Below the pieces are notes generated by a model. The model worked only from the letters and a program-made list of their open reading frames with translations, had not been told where the DNA came from and did not search any database. A stretch of DNA of 64,000 bases from Jacaranda mimosifolia (taxonomy: Eukaryota; Streptophyta; Magnoliopsida; Lamiales; Bignoniaceae): NCBI GenBank assembly GCA_018894105.1, contig CM032128.1, positions 20,441,001 to 20,505,000 of the forward strand. Direction: 5' to 3'. Numbering within the stretch: position 1 is the first letter of the stretch; the number at the start of each line of letters is the position of its first letter. A program made the position numbers and the translations under genes. Shown here one piece after another: positions 1 through 11,287 of this stretch.

Positions 1-310
1 AATCCTAAGATGGATTTGAGGTCATCTTCATCGAATTGGAGACTAGAATCGAAAAAACTTCAAGTTTCAATTCCCTGTTGTCATATACCAAAAAGAAAAA
101 ATCTTTAGTTCTTCTCAAGTACTTAAGGATTGCCTTTACGGCTTTCCAATGACATTCACTGGGGTCAAATTGAAAGCCACTTGTAATGATTAGGGCATGT
201 GTTGTATCTAGCCTTTTACATTGAACGACATATATTATGCTCTAATGGCGGAGACATAAGGTATATGGGACATTTTTCTCTTTCGTCTTTAGTCTTAGGG
301 GTCGTAGACT
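1..310 (-). pseudogene. Copia RT / RNase H fragment (minus strand, cut by window edge)
   Basis: Read on the minus strand this encodes the region between the copia reverse transcriptase palm and RNase H. A stretch resembling CHWKAVKAILKYLRRTKD is readable at about 90-165, followed by VYDNRELKLE toward the left edge. The order and wording match the same region of the copia at 19696-30377, so it belongs to the same family. Stops and frameshifts interrupt it. The right side ends abruptly at 310, where an LTR in the same orientation begins, so an LTR sits inside the pol of this older element. The rest of the element lies outside the window or has been lost. The family is sure; the extent is limited by the window edge. 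Confidence 0.8.
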
Positions 311-960
311 TGAAGTCACATATAACACTAGGATCCAATTATCAAAGAATAAAAACGCTAAAGAAAACTAGGCTATACATGAAGCCAAGGATCTAAACAT
401 GCTATAGATTCAGATTTGGAATGAGGATTACCTTGATTTTTTTCAAAATCAAACAAACTTGGAAGAAGGTCTCAACTTCTTGAAAACTATCTCCCAGGCG
501 GCACAGCAAAATTCGAGTAACTTTTGCCCAACCAAATGATTTTTCCTTCAGTTGAAAATTTCATTGGAACTCATCAACACTTTCTTGGATCTACAGTCCA
601 AAATTCAACTGGAACAGAAAATGAAAAGGTTCTCCAGAACAGCCTCCAAGCAACCACCAGAAACAGAGGATCTCCAAAGGCTAGCAATCTAATTGTCTTG
701 CCTCTAATGTTAAGATCCACACACCAATGCACTAACCTTTTCTCCTCAATATTAGCTAAAAAATATAGAGGAGAAATGGAAGGATGAAGGCTTGATATGG
801 AGGTAGGAAAAGAAAATGAGTGAAGCATCAACACATGAGGCAACATTTTAGAATTTGGAGTAAAATTGAGAGAACCTAATTCTACCTTGCAAATCACATG
901 TGGCCGCCCACTCCACACTTTATATCTATAAATAGAGGATGGACGGTGTGATGCCAAGTT
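311..960 (-). repeat. Copia-family LTR, left part (host of the Copia-1 insertion)
   Basis: This is the 3' part of a minus-strand LTR, beginning on the plus strand with TGAAG (the complement of ..CTTCA). It aligns with the solo LTR at 9074-11287 from its first bases through the TATA region (near 920-935). It stops at 960 inside the promoter palindrome and resumes at 13354 after Copia-1. The 5-bp duplication AAGTT (956-960 and 13354-13358) marks that insertion. The left flank is copia RT, so this LTR was inserted in an older element. Confidence 0.85.
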
Positions 961-3102
961 TGTTGGAATAGTGCCCTGCAAGCCAATTAGATTGGCATTG
1001 TAAGCTATTTCACTTGTAATACAATCTTGATTGAATGATATTCATTATATGGTCATCTTCATCTTATGCTCATTTATACTTTACTGGCTTCTGGTTGAAG
1101 CCCTTAGGTCATGCAAGACTACAAGACTTTGTCAGGCACTGGGTGGTGATAATATAATAAGTCTTACACGATCGTGATCTTAAATCTTCCAAGTTATAGG
1201 ATCTTAAGAGACAGGACATATAAGATTCGGATAGACATGCACTAACGATGCATAAATCCAAGGGTTGGATGTTGCTCCATTCTATGAGAAATCCCATATG
1301 AGATATGGATGCATGTTAGTGGGTGCTTGTTAGAGAACAATGCACTTAAGGCCCATTTGGAGAATCCACTAGATTGCCAAAGTGGCAAGTTGGTACTGAC
1401 AAATTCTCCAGCTTACACTAGTGTATATAATTAGTCCTTCAACCTAAGGATCCATGGTAATCTTGTGTTTAGGTCTTTACGCTTTGACTCATCTTTGGTC
1501 ACTTAGTTGCCGTTCAGGTGGTAATTAGGCATGAGCTACTTAGACATGGAGGTTTGTGAGATCCAAGATGGAATCAGACTCCTTACCTTTGTGAAGGGTA
1601 AGTACATCTCCTATGTATTCTATAATGATCAATTCCAAGAAATTCTTACGCAATGTAGTATGAAAATTTGGAAAAGGAGTTTTCCAAAGATGAGGTCATA
1701 AAGTGAAATTGAACATTGGGAATAGAGACACAGTATCGAGGCTATTAGGGAGCAGGCAAATATCTTGCCCTAGGCCTCTTTCGAGATATAGGACACGAAA
1801 GGACCATATTTGCACGGCACACATAGAGCTATAATGGTTCTCCAAAAGAATTCATTTTGATTAATTAGTTGGGCTCCTGGGCTTGAGGTTGTACATCGAC
1901 CATAGAGATTGGGTATTCTTCAATTAATGAAAATTAATTGAATTGAGTCGATTAGTTTAAAGGAGTTTTAAACTAAAATGAATATATGATATTCAAAAGT
2001 CACAAAGAGTTGTAAGCCCATGTCCAATGAACGGTAGAACTTATTGAGTCATACACAAAATCCAATTGAATTTCCTAAATGATGGGGGAATTTTTCTAAG
2101 TGTTTGAAACTCACTCCAAGTGACTGATTTTTGGGTGACTGAAAATTGAGGTCGATTTTGGCTTGATTCATTTAATTGTTAAATTAGACCAATAGTTAAG
2201 GAGCTAATTATTTGGTGTCATGTGACCATCAATAGGTCAAGTTAACTTAAAGAGTTAAGTTAACAATTCTTAGCTTAAAGAGTTAAGTTAAGGATTAAAC
2301 TAATTAGACTAAATCGATTAATTTAGTTAATGAGAAGAATCATTTTTGGAGAAAAAATTCAAAGAAAAGGTTCATTTGGTATGGCATTTAATTAATTTGA
2401 AATTAGATTCCAAATGTAATTAAAATGTACACAAAATTGAAATTTGATTTGAATTTGCCAACTTGCAACCAAGTGGGCAATCTCTCTATATATAGATATA
2501 GAGGTGAGAGTGGGCGGCCAACATCACAATCTATGTGAAGAATTGATTCTAACATTTTCCCTCCTTTAAGTGTTGCCTCATAAATTGAAACTCCACTTCT
2601 CTCTTCTTCTCCAACCCCTAAATCGGCCTCCTTGCTCTCATTTCTCCTCTTTATCTCCAGATAATATTGAGGAGAAATTGGGAATAGCGTCGGTGTGTGG
2701 ATCATATTAATAAAAGCAAGACAATAGGATTGTTGTGCCTTGGAGATCCACCAATCAGGGCAGTAAATTGGCAAATTTATTCCAGGAGACCTAGAAGGAG
2801 TTTTCATATGAAATTTTCATAGTTGGTTTATCAAGGAGTTGAGAATTGACTGGAATTGTTTTAGAATTTTTGGAGATATTTGGATTGTGCAAAAGTTGCA
2901 TCCTTCCAGCTGTGCCGCTGTTTGATAGTTTCTGGATTGAAAAAGGGTTCTTTATCTTTCCTTTGGATTTTTCTGATCAATGTACCTCTCTATCCAAATC
3001 TGAATCCTAAGCATGTTTAGATTCTTGTTTGCTTGTAAAGCACTAGTCAATTTGAGCTTTTGAAGTTTTTATTATTGGATCCTAGAGCCATACTTGCCTT
3101 CA
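961..3102 (+). repeat. Copia-1 5' LTR
   Basis: The LTR begins TGTTGGAATAGTG and ends TTGCCTTCA, immediately before the primer-binding site. It is 2142 bp against about 2231 bp for the 3' copy without its nested insert. Part of the difference is a deletion just upstream of the TATA box (around 2478) that removed the palindrome still present in the 3' LTR at 12701-12727. Confidence 0.93.
2486..2495 (+). promoter_or_regulatory. Copia-1 LTR TATA box
   Basis: CTATATATAG lies in the LTR at the same place as in every other LTR of this family in the window (12737-12746 in the 3' LTR, about 9692-9703 on the minus strand of the solo LTR). It is the likely core promoter marking the U3/R transition. No transcription start can be seen directly. 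Confidence 0.6.
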
Positions 3103-3104
3103 AG

Positions 3105-3117
3105 TAGTATCAGAGCC
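3105..3117 (+). other. Copia-1 primer-binding site (initiator Met tRNA)
   Basis: TAGTATCAGAGCC starts two bases after the LTR end. The usual plant copia sequence complementary to the 3' end of initiator methionine tRNA is TGGTATCAGAGCC, so there is one substitution. Copia-2 has a different single change at the equivalent place. Confidence 0.85.
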
Positions 3118-3586
3118 TAATTCATGCTTTGATTGGGATTTTTTGATTGATTGATCCAGTGATGGATTGATCAAAATCACCAAATTCTCGATTCATATGA
3201 TAGATTGGAGTGTTTGGATGATGTTGTGTGTGGCTCCTTGATTGATGAATTGAAAGCATGCTAATATGTGTTTTAAGTGTGATTCATATGATTAGTATAC
3301 TTTAATTCATAGCTATTAATGTTGAATGTTGATTTGGCATTAATGGATGTTATATGTTGATTGACCTTAAGTTGTTTTGGTCATTTTTGGATCCAATTTG
3401 ATTGGAGCTTTGGTTGAGATTTTTGAAAAATATGATTCTTACTTTAAATTTTATTTTTTAAAAGGAGTTTTGAATCTGAAATTTCATCTATAATGTGTGT
3501 TTTGATGTATAGGAAGTGTCCTAAAATATTTAGTGCACAAAAGTTGAGCTAATTAGCACTTGACTCGAGCAAAAGTTGAAAACGGG

Positions 3587-3662
3587 GGTTGTTGCCCTGC
3601 CTGGCTGGGCACTAGCCGTGCCAGGCACACGGCCGTGTGCCCAGCCTGGGTGGGCAACAACC
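3587..3662 (+). other. GC-rich hairpin in the Copia-1 leader
   Basis: Two arms of about 26 bases (3587-3612 and its complement ending at 3662) pair at roughly 23 of 26 positions. The outer stem is GGTTGTTGCCC with GGGCAACAACC; the inner stem is GGCTGGGCAC with GTGCCCAGCC. The loop contains a further GCCGTG/CACGGC stem. It lies between the primer-binding site and gag in an otherwise AT-rich leader. Copia-2 keeps a GC-rich island at the same place (about 22975-23060) with a less clear fold. It could be a packaging, dimerisation or translation signal of the genomic RNA; the function is inference. Confidence 0.75.
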
Positions 3663-5025
3663 AATTTTCATTTTGCATGAGTTTTGTTGTTGTTTTGTGC
3701 TCCTTTATTGACCAAAAGTGTTTTGAATCACACATGATGGATGCACAAGTGTTGTGCAAGTTCTCAAAATTATGTTTGATATTTTTTAATGCTTTTAAAA
3801 ATTCATTAAAGTTAATTTTTAATTTAAGGCATAATAGTTATGCTTCCTCTTACTTGGCTAATTATTTTTTTATGAGATAAACATCTAATTGTTGGAATTA
3901 ATTGTTAATTCTAGATTTATTTATTGTTTATTTAATTATTGAATGAATGATGAATGAATTCGGATAATCATGAGCCTTTAATATTGATTTTCTTTGTTTC
4001 AAGTTGTTGAAAAGGGTTGTATTAAATTGGGGCTTGCATGCCTCTTAATTTCTATATTGTAAATGTTATAAGAGTAGAATCACTAGGAGTGACGATTTCT
4101 TTCTCTTGTAAATGTTGCAAGGAGCAAGACGACCATTGGAGGCATGGAGGCCCATGAATATATGGGGATACACTCAAGTAATAGCTAGATTTAATAAATC
4201 CACTTAAAATTAACAAGGTGGTGCACATGTGACTCTAAGTGCACCACTTGGTTAGGTTTATGTTCATTCTACCCTAAGAGCATGCTAGACGCATTTACTT
4301 ATTTATGCTTTCCATGTCCTACTGATGTATGAGATGCATGGTTAGGATATAGAAAACCTAAATAAAAAGATAAAATGATGAGATCTTTGCAAGCAAAAAC
4401 CTTCTACTTAGAATGTCTAAGTGTTTTTAATATTAAGTCAAAATAGATGCAAATTAAAAGGAGTTTTAATTAATCCATGTCTTCTACCAATAGTATACAC
4501 CATGACAATGCTACCGAATTTTTGTGATGGCACTCAAAGTGGGCATCACACTTAGGAGGAAAGCTATGAGCGTATACTTAGCATACGATGCACCTTTGAT
4601 TTGATAACCTCTATGCACTGGCACACAAAGCATAGGATGTTGTGGAACCATCTCGAATCAAAGTTTGTTTGGTAAGTTCGACTTAACACTAAGTAATGTA
4701 GATGTACTAGAAGCGGGGTGTCTTCATGAAAAGTGAGACAGAATATATCAAGCATTGCATGAGATACAATTAGCAAGTATTGCTTACCTTTCAATTGTTT
4801 GTGGATGGCACTTGAAGCGGGGGTCCACTTACAAGTCCTTAGGATCTTGATTCTTAGTAGGAAATGAGATTTCCCAAATTCTTCTAGTGGGTGGAGGATT
4901 TGATAAAATAATAGGAGAAAAACATGCTTGAAGGACCATGACCATGTTTTCAATATCAAAATTCAATCATATGCTTATACTATTTTTTCGCCTCTTGTAG
5001 ATTTTTGAAATCTTCAAAAAAAAAA

Positions 5026-5860
5026 AAGGCTAAAAATTCACTCGAAAGCATTTTGGAGCTCAATAAACTTATCAGGCCTAACTTTCATGATTGGTTAAGG
5101 AACTTTAAAGTCATTCTTGACTCCAAAAAGAGGACTTATGTACTTGATCAATGTTCGTTGGACACCTTGGGTGATGATGCCACTGATGAGGCCCGTGAAG
5201 TGTTCACTAAACTTGTGGATGATGATCTACAAGTAAGATGCTTCATGATGACTTCCATGACTAATGAGCTCCAAAAGACACACGAGCATACGAGACGTGC
5301 ATGTGAGATCTATAAACTCCTACAAGAGTTGTATGGTGTTTAAACAAGACACGAAGGGTTCACTTTGTCTAGAGAGCTCTTTAGATCAAGGATGGTAGAG
5401 GGTTCAAGTGTCCATGATCACGAGCTTACAATGATTGGACTCATCAAAAAGCTTGGACAACTAGATGTGGTCATGGACAATGATCTCTATGTAGCTTTGA
5501 TCCTACAATCGTTGCCTCCTTCATTCAACCCATTCGTTATGAACTTTAGTATGTCCAAGCAAGAGGTGATGATTAATGAATTGGTGAATATGATGGTGAC
5601 CGCCGAGGCAACTATAAAAAAGGAAAAACTTCTTATGCTTGTGTCTGCCTTTAAGTTGAAAGGCCCTATAGGGCCTAGAAAGGGAGGTAAGAGGAAAAAC
5701 AGTTCCTCCTTGAAAGGGAAACAACCCTTGAAAGGTTCGAAGGGAGTTAAGAAGAAGAAAGGTGGCAAAATCAATGCAACTTGTTTTTACTGTGGCAAAA
5801 AAGGGGTATTGGAAAAAAAAAACTGCAGAAATACCTTAGCACCCTTGGAAAGGGTATGTA
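5026..5860 (+). pseudogene. Copia-1 gag (UBN2-type capsid and zinc knuckle), decayed
   Basis: This is the structural protein of the virus-like particle. Readable text includes LNKLIRPNFHDWLRNFKVIL near the start, the MVEGSSVHDH region (about 5392-5421), and a basic lysine-rich tail before the zinc knuckle CFYCGKKG (about 5780). The family's start ATG, intact in Copia-2 at 24458, reads AAG here (5026-5028) inside a poly-A run. A CAA-to-TAA change at 5341 truncates the frame. At the knuckle a base insertion in the A-rich run shifts the frame and removes the histidine of the CX2CX4HX4C motif that Copia-2 retains. The upstream open codons are therefore not a real start. The protein is non-functional. 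Confidence 0.88.
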
Positions 5861-7330
5861 CTTCATTGAAGTTCACTTAATGACTAATTCTCCCTCATGG
5901 GTATTTGATATCGCATGTGGTTCTCACATTTGTAATTCATTACAGTGGATGGAAAGAAGAAAGAGTCTACGTGAAGGGGATATAATCCTCCGCCTCAAAA
6001 ATGGAGCAGGAGTTGTCGCCATGGTCCTAAGTGTAGTAAAGTTAGACTTGGGGAATGCTTGTATTGTGTTAGATCCTTGTTATTATGTACCCCAACTTGT
6101 TAAGAACATTGTTTCAATTCCCGTTCTTGATAATGAAGGATACGGTTTTTGTATATAGGGTATTGAAAGCATTAAAGAACCGTTCTTTAATTACACAAGG
6201 TACATTGAATAACAGATTATATATACTAGATTCCCAACCTTCACTAATGCACATTCAATTAAGTAAAAAAAAATTAGATAACCAAGAAGATGCCATTCTT
6301 TGGCATGCACGATTTGGTCATATCTCTACAAAGAGGATAAATAAGTTAAATACACTTAAAGTACTAAAAGTTAGTGGCATTGAGAACGTTTCTATTTGTG
6401 AATCTTGTTTGAAGGGAAAAATGACCAAGGCTCCTTTTGTGGGATAAATAGAATGCACCACAAATCCTTTGGATTTGATCCATACAAATATTTGCGACCC
6501 ACTAAGAGTTAGTGCGAGAGGAGGCTATTCCTACTTCATCACCTTTTTCGATGATTATAGTCGGTTCGGACATGTGGATCTTATGAAGTATAAGTTCAAA
6601 GCCTTTGAAAAGTTCAAAGAGTATAGGAATGAAGTGGAAAAGCAAAAAGGACTTAGTATTAAAGCTCTTCGATCGGATCGAGGGGGAGAATACTTAAGTA
6701 TTGAATTCTTGGGTTATCTAAAAGAGAATCGGATTCTCTCACCATAGACTCCACCTGCACACCCTAAAATAAAAGGAGAAACTATACCTTATTTGACATG
6801 GTACATTCCACGATGAGTTTTTTCAATGTACTCATATCATTTTGGGGATACACTTTAGAAATGGCTGCGAGGCTACTAAATGTATTACCCTCAAAGTTGG
6901 TGCCACAGATACCACATAAGATATGGTTTGGCAAAGCTCCTTCTTATCATTACCTTAAAGTTTGGGGGTCTTCTGCCTGCGTGAGATGGATAGTGGGAGA
7001 AGTTGGATAGTAGATCTACCTTGTGGAAGTTTGTGGGATACCCTAGAAGTCTATGGGTTATTATTTTTATGATCCCTTGGAACAAAAAGTGTTTGTTTCA
7101 AAGAACGCCCACTTTTTGGAAAAAGGAATTGCTATTAGATAAAATGAGTGTTATCATTGAACTTGATTAAGTTCAAGATGATCAACAAATTCCACAAGCA
7201 GTAAAAACAAATGAGCATCAAAAACCTTACACACAACCTCTAAGAAGGTCGGACCGAATCAAGAAGCAACCTAAAAGATTCAGATTCCTCCATGAGATGA
7301 GTCAATCGGATAGTGATTCGAAGACCTATG
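5781..7330 (+). pseudogene. Copia-1 protease and integrase, decayed
   Basis: The protease shows WVFDIACGSHIC at about 5905-5940, where the family usually has DTACGSHIC. The GAG-pre-integrase zinc site is readable as HARFGH (about 6304-6321), followed by CESCLKGKMTKAPF (about 6397-6438). The integrase core gives DLIHTNICDP, DDYSRFGH and RSDRGGEY (about 6670-6695). The first catalytic Asp, normally in IHTDVCGP, is Asn here. A stop at about 6445 (AAA to TAA) and another after 6747 break the frame. The C-terminal GKAPS region and the KVFVSKN-like motif follow at about 6930-7110. The enzyme would cut the polyprotein and insert cDNA; this copy cannot. Confidence 0.88.
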
Positions 7331-7339
7331 AGGAAGCTA

Positions 7340-8885
7340 TGCTAGACATACACTCGGGCAATTAGCTAGGCGCTATGAGATCTGAAATGGACGCTATGTA
7401 TTCCAACAAAGTATGGACATTAGTAGATCCACCAAAGGGAATAATTCCCGTTGGTTGCAAGTGGATATATAAACGAAAGCTAGGAATCAATGAAGAGGTA
7501 GAGACCTTTGAGGCGCGACTAGTGGCAAAAGGTTACACTCAAAGACTCGGTATCAATTTCGAGGAAACTTTTTCACCGATCACAATGCCTAAGTCCATTT
7601 GGATTCTACTTGCTATAGTCGTATATTATGGCTATGAGATATGGCAAATGGATGTGAAAAAAGCTTTCCTCAATGGAGACATTGAAGAAGAAAGATACAT
7701 GGAGCAACCACAAGCTTTTATATCCAAGGGGAGTGAGCAAAAAGTTTGCAACTCCAGAGATACATTTATGGACTCAAACAGGCGTCCCGAAGTTGGAACA
7801 TACATTTTGACAAGACAGTAAAATAATTTAGCTTTGTCAAAAATGTGTATGAACCATGTGTGTGTATGAAGGCTAGTGGGAATAGTTTATAGTTTATTAT
7901 ACTTTATGTCGATGACATCCTTTTAATTGGAAATAAGGTAAGAATGTTAGAGTATACTAAAGCATGGTTATCTACTTAATTCTCCATGAAGGATCTGGGA
8001 GAAGCATCCTATGTATTGGGAATACATATCTATAGAGATAGATCAAGGAGGATGCCGGGGCTTTCCCAAATCCCATACATTGACAAGATACTAAAAAGTT
8101 TTAGTATGGAAGAATCCAAGAGGGATTCTTTCCTATGGGACATGACATTCGTCTCTCTAATTCTATGGCCTCTAAGATTGATGACAAGAGACAAAGGATG
8201 TCCCACATACCTTATGCGTCTGCTATATGTAGCATAATGTAGGTAGTTTAATGTACAAGACCAGATGTGACACACGCCCTAAGTGTTACGAGCTATTTCC
8301 AATCCAATCCTGGTGAAAGTTACTGGATAGCCGTAAAAGCGATCCTTAATTACTTGAGAAGGACTAAGGACATGTTTTTAGTATACAACAGTGAAGAATT
8401 GAAACTCAAGGGGTTTTCGGATTCTAGTTTCTAATCTGATGTAGATGACCTAAAATCTACTTTTGGATTCATACTTTGCCTTAATAGTTGCACGGTGAGT
8501 TGGAAAAGTTCCAAATAAAACACCACAGACAACTCTACCATAGAGGCTGAATATATTGCGGCTTTAGAAGTTGCAAAAAAAAGTGTTTGGATGAAAAACT
8601 TCATTCAAGAATTGAATGTAATGCCTAGCATTATTGAGCCGGTGGTTGTCTTCTGTGACAACAACAGGGCGGTAGAGCAAGCTAAAGAGCCAAGATCTCA
8701 TCAGTGATCCAAGCACATATTAACGCGATATCATTTGATCTGGGAGATCATTAATAGAGACGACATTCAAGTAGAGAGAGTTGCCTCGGAAGAGAATATA
8801 GCAGATTTACTAACTAAACCTCTATTGCAAAAGGTCTTTGAAGGACATTTTGAGAAGATAGGTCTTAAGACTATGGGGAATTAGC
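7340..8885 (+). pseudogene. Copia-1 reverse transcriptase and RNase H, decayed
   Basis: The RT opens with MDAMYSNKVWTLVDPPKG and GCKWIYKRKLG (7387-7480). It continues with the QMDVKKAFLNGDIEEE motif (about 7645-7692) and the catalytic LYVDDILLIGNK (about 7906-7941), which is intact as amino acids. Frameshifts near 7745-7820 and stops around 7976 and 8235 break the polyprotein. RNase H wording follows from about 8360 to 8880, including an STIEAEYIAA-like segment at about 8535. Two catalytic aspartates of the palm are preserved although the frame is not, unlike Copia-2, where YVDD has become YVDN. Confidence 0.88.
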
Positions 8886-8890
8886 TTTAG

Positions 8891-8903
8891 ACAAGTGGGA
8901 AAT
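8891..8903 (+). other. Copia-1 polypurine tract
   Basis: ACAAGTGGGAAAT lies immediately upstream of the 3' LTR, where plus-strand DNA synthesis is primed. Copia-2 has the matching purine run at 28262-28278. Confidence 0.7.
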
Positions 8904-9073
8904 TATTGGAATAGTGCCCCGCAAGCCAATTAGATTGGCATTGTAAACTATTTTACTTGTGATACAATCTTGATTGAATGATATTCATTATATGGTCATC
9001 TTCATCTTATGCTCATTTATACTTCACTGGCATTTGGTTGAAGTCCTTAGATCACACAAGACTATAGGACTTG

Positions 9074-11287
9074 TGAAAGCAAGTAAGGCACTAAGATCCA
9101 ATTATAAAAACTTCATAAGCTAAATAAATTAGTGCTTACATGCTAACTAGGATCAAATCATGCCTAAAATATAGATTTAGATATAGTGTTACCTTGAAAT
9201 GCGAATATCCAAGGAGAAAGTGGTGAACCTTTCACCAATCCAGAATCTGTCAGAAACCGCACAGCAGGAAGAGAGTGATTTTTAGCCTTGTTAAAACTCA
9301 TCAAAAATTCACAAACAAATTATCGAAATCTATAAACACCTTTTAGGAAACACAGTAAAAAATTTGGATAAAAAATCTTTCTTGATATTCCTGGAAAAAT
9401 TCACCAAATTGGTGCTCTGCTCAAGTGGATCTCCAAACCGTAGCAAACTTACTTGTTCTCCTCTATTGATATGATCCACACACCAATAAAACTTCAAAAT
9501 TCTCCTCGATATAAGCTGGAATAAGAGAGGAGAATGATAATGGTGGAGGCCGATTTGAGGTAGGGAAGAAGAAAAAGAGAGCAAAGCTTTCAACACTTGA
9601 ACACAATGCTTGTAAGGTGTTTTGGAGGGAATTATGAAAAGAATCTAATTCTTTCACACTTTCAGCAATGACCTACCCTCACACCCACTATATCTATATA
9701 TAGGGTGAGTTTGGTGTGATTCCAAGTTGTCATCACACCTTCCCCAAAGTGGCAAATGCAAATTCAAATCCAATTTGAATTTCATGTGCATCTTAATTAC
9801 ATTTGAAATCTAATTTCAAGCTAATTAAAATGCTAATTGAAATGAACATTTCATTTGAATTTTCCCTCCAAAATGTGTTCTTCCCATTAATTAAATTAAA
9901 GACTTTAATTTAATTAATTAACCATTGACTTAATTCTTAAATCAAACAAGCTTAACTCTTAAGCTTAATTTAGTTAACTAACTCTTTAAGTTAACTTGAC
10001 CAATTGATGGTCACTTTGGCACCAAATAATTAACTCCTTAATTAATAGTCTAATTTAACCTTTTCAATTAATTGATTAATTTAATGCTTAAATTAGTCAA
10101 ACCAAAATTGACCTTTAAATTGGACACCTAAAAAATCGGTCCACTAACAAAAATTCTCTAACTCTGAGAAAATTGCTCTACCAACTAGGAAACTAATTGA
10201 CTTTTGTGTGTGACCTAATAGGTTCTATCACTCATTGGACATGGTCTCACAACTCATTGTGACTTTTGAATATCATATATTTATTTTATTTTAAAACACC
10301 TTTAAACTATTTGACTCAATTCAATTAATCTCGTTAATTGAAGAGTATCCAATCTCCATGGTCGATGTCCAACCTCAAGCCCATGGAGCCCAACTAATTG
10401 GCTAAAATGAATGCTTTTGGAGAACCATTATAGCTCTACGCTTACCATGTAAATACGGTCCTTCCGTCTCCAATCTCCCAAAATAGGCCTAGGGCAAGAT
10501 ATTTGTTGGCTTCCGAATAGCCTCGATACTATGTCTCTATTCCCAATATTCGATTCCCTTGTGTGACCTCATCTTTTGAAAAATCCTTTTCCAAATTATC
10601 ATACCACATTGCGTAAGGATTTCTTGGAATCAATCATTATGGAATATATAGGAGATGCACTCGCCCTTCACAAAAGCAAAGAGTTGGATTCCATCTTGAA
10701 TCTCACAAATCTGCATGCCAAGTAGCTCATACCCAACGTCAACCGAAGAGACCCGCTAAGTGGTCAAGGAGGAGTCAGAGAATGAGGATTAGACACAAGG
10801 TTATCATGGATCCTAAGGTCAAATGACTAATAATATGCACTAGCATAAACTAGAGAATTTGCCACTACTGACTTGCCACTATGGCTATCTAGTGGATTCT
10901 CCGGTAGGCCTTCAATGCCTTATTCTCTAACAAGAACCCACTAACATGCACCCATATCTCATATGGTTGCTCATGGAACGGAGCAATATCTAACTCTTGG
11001 ATTTATGCATTATTAGTGCAAGTCTATTTGGATCTTAGATGCTCCGTCTCGTGAGATCCTATAACTTGGAAGATCTAAGATCACAACCGTGTGAGACTTA
11101 TTCCATGGTCATCGAACCAAGTCCCGCAGTCATGAGTAACCTAAGGGCTTTATCCAAATGCAATTAAAGTAATAAAGAACATAAGATGAAGATGGCCACA
11201 TAATGAATATCATTCAATCAAGATTGTTTTATAAGAAAATAGCTTTACAAGGCCAGTCTAATTAGCTTGCCGGGCACTATTCCAACA
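9074..11287 (-). mobile_element. Solo copia LTR inserted in reverse in the Copia-1 3' LTR
   Basis: This 2214-bp sequence reads on the minus strand as a complete LTR of the same family, starting TGTTGGAATAGTGCCCGGC and ending TTGCTTTCA. It is flanked by an exact 5-bp duplication ACTTG (9069-9073, 11288-11292). No internal region is present, so it is the product of LTR-LTR recombination of a full element. It is the youngest event in this nest by position. Small open frames inside it are LTR sequence, not genes. Confidence 0.95.
9713..9739 (-). promoter_or_regulatory. Promoter palindrome of the solo LTR
   Basis: GGTGTGAT and ATCACACC flank a short centre just upstream, in LTR orientation, of the minus-strand TATA element at about 9692-9703. 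It is the same palindrome as at 12701-12727, with mismatches in the inner arms. Confidence 0.6.

Noticed and set aside
524..981. Open frames on both strands in the left LTR fragment
   Set aside because: The same region aligns with LTR sequence in the solo LTR and other copies; they are LTR U5/R sequence, not genes.
3553..3880. Overlapping open frames on both strands in the Copia-1 leader
   Set aside because: They come from the GC-rich hairpin, where inverted symmetry opens frames on both strands; Copia-2 has no equivalent frame.
5005..5025. In-frame start for Copia-1 gag upstream of the poly-A run
   Set aside because: It would begin at a TTG codon. Alignment with Copia-2 shows the true start codon corresponds to AAG at 5026-5028, so the start is lost.
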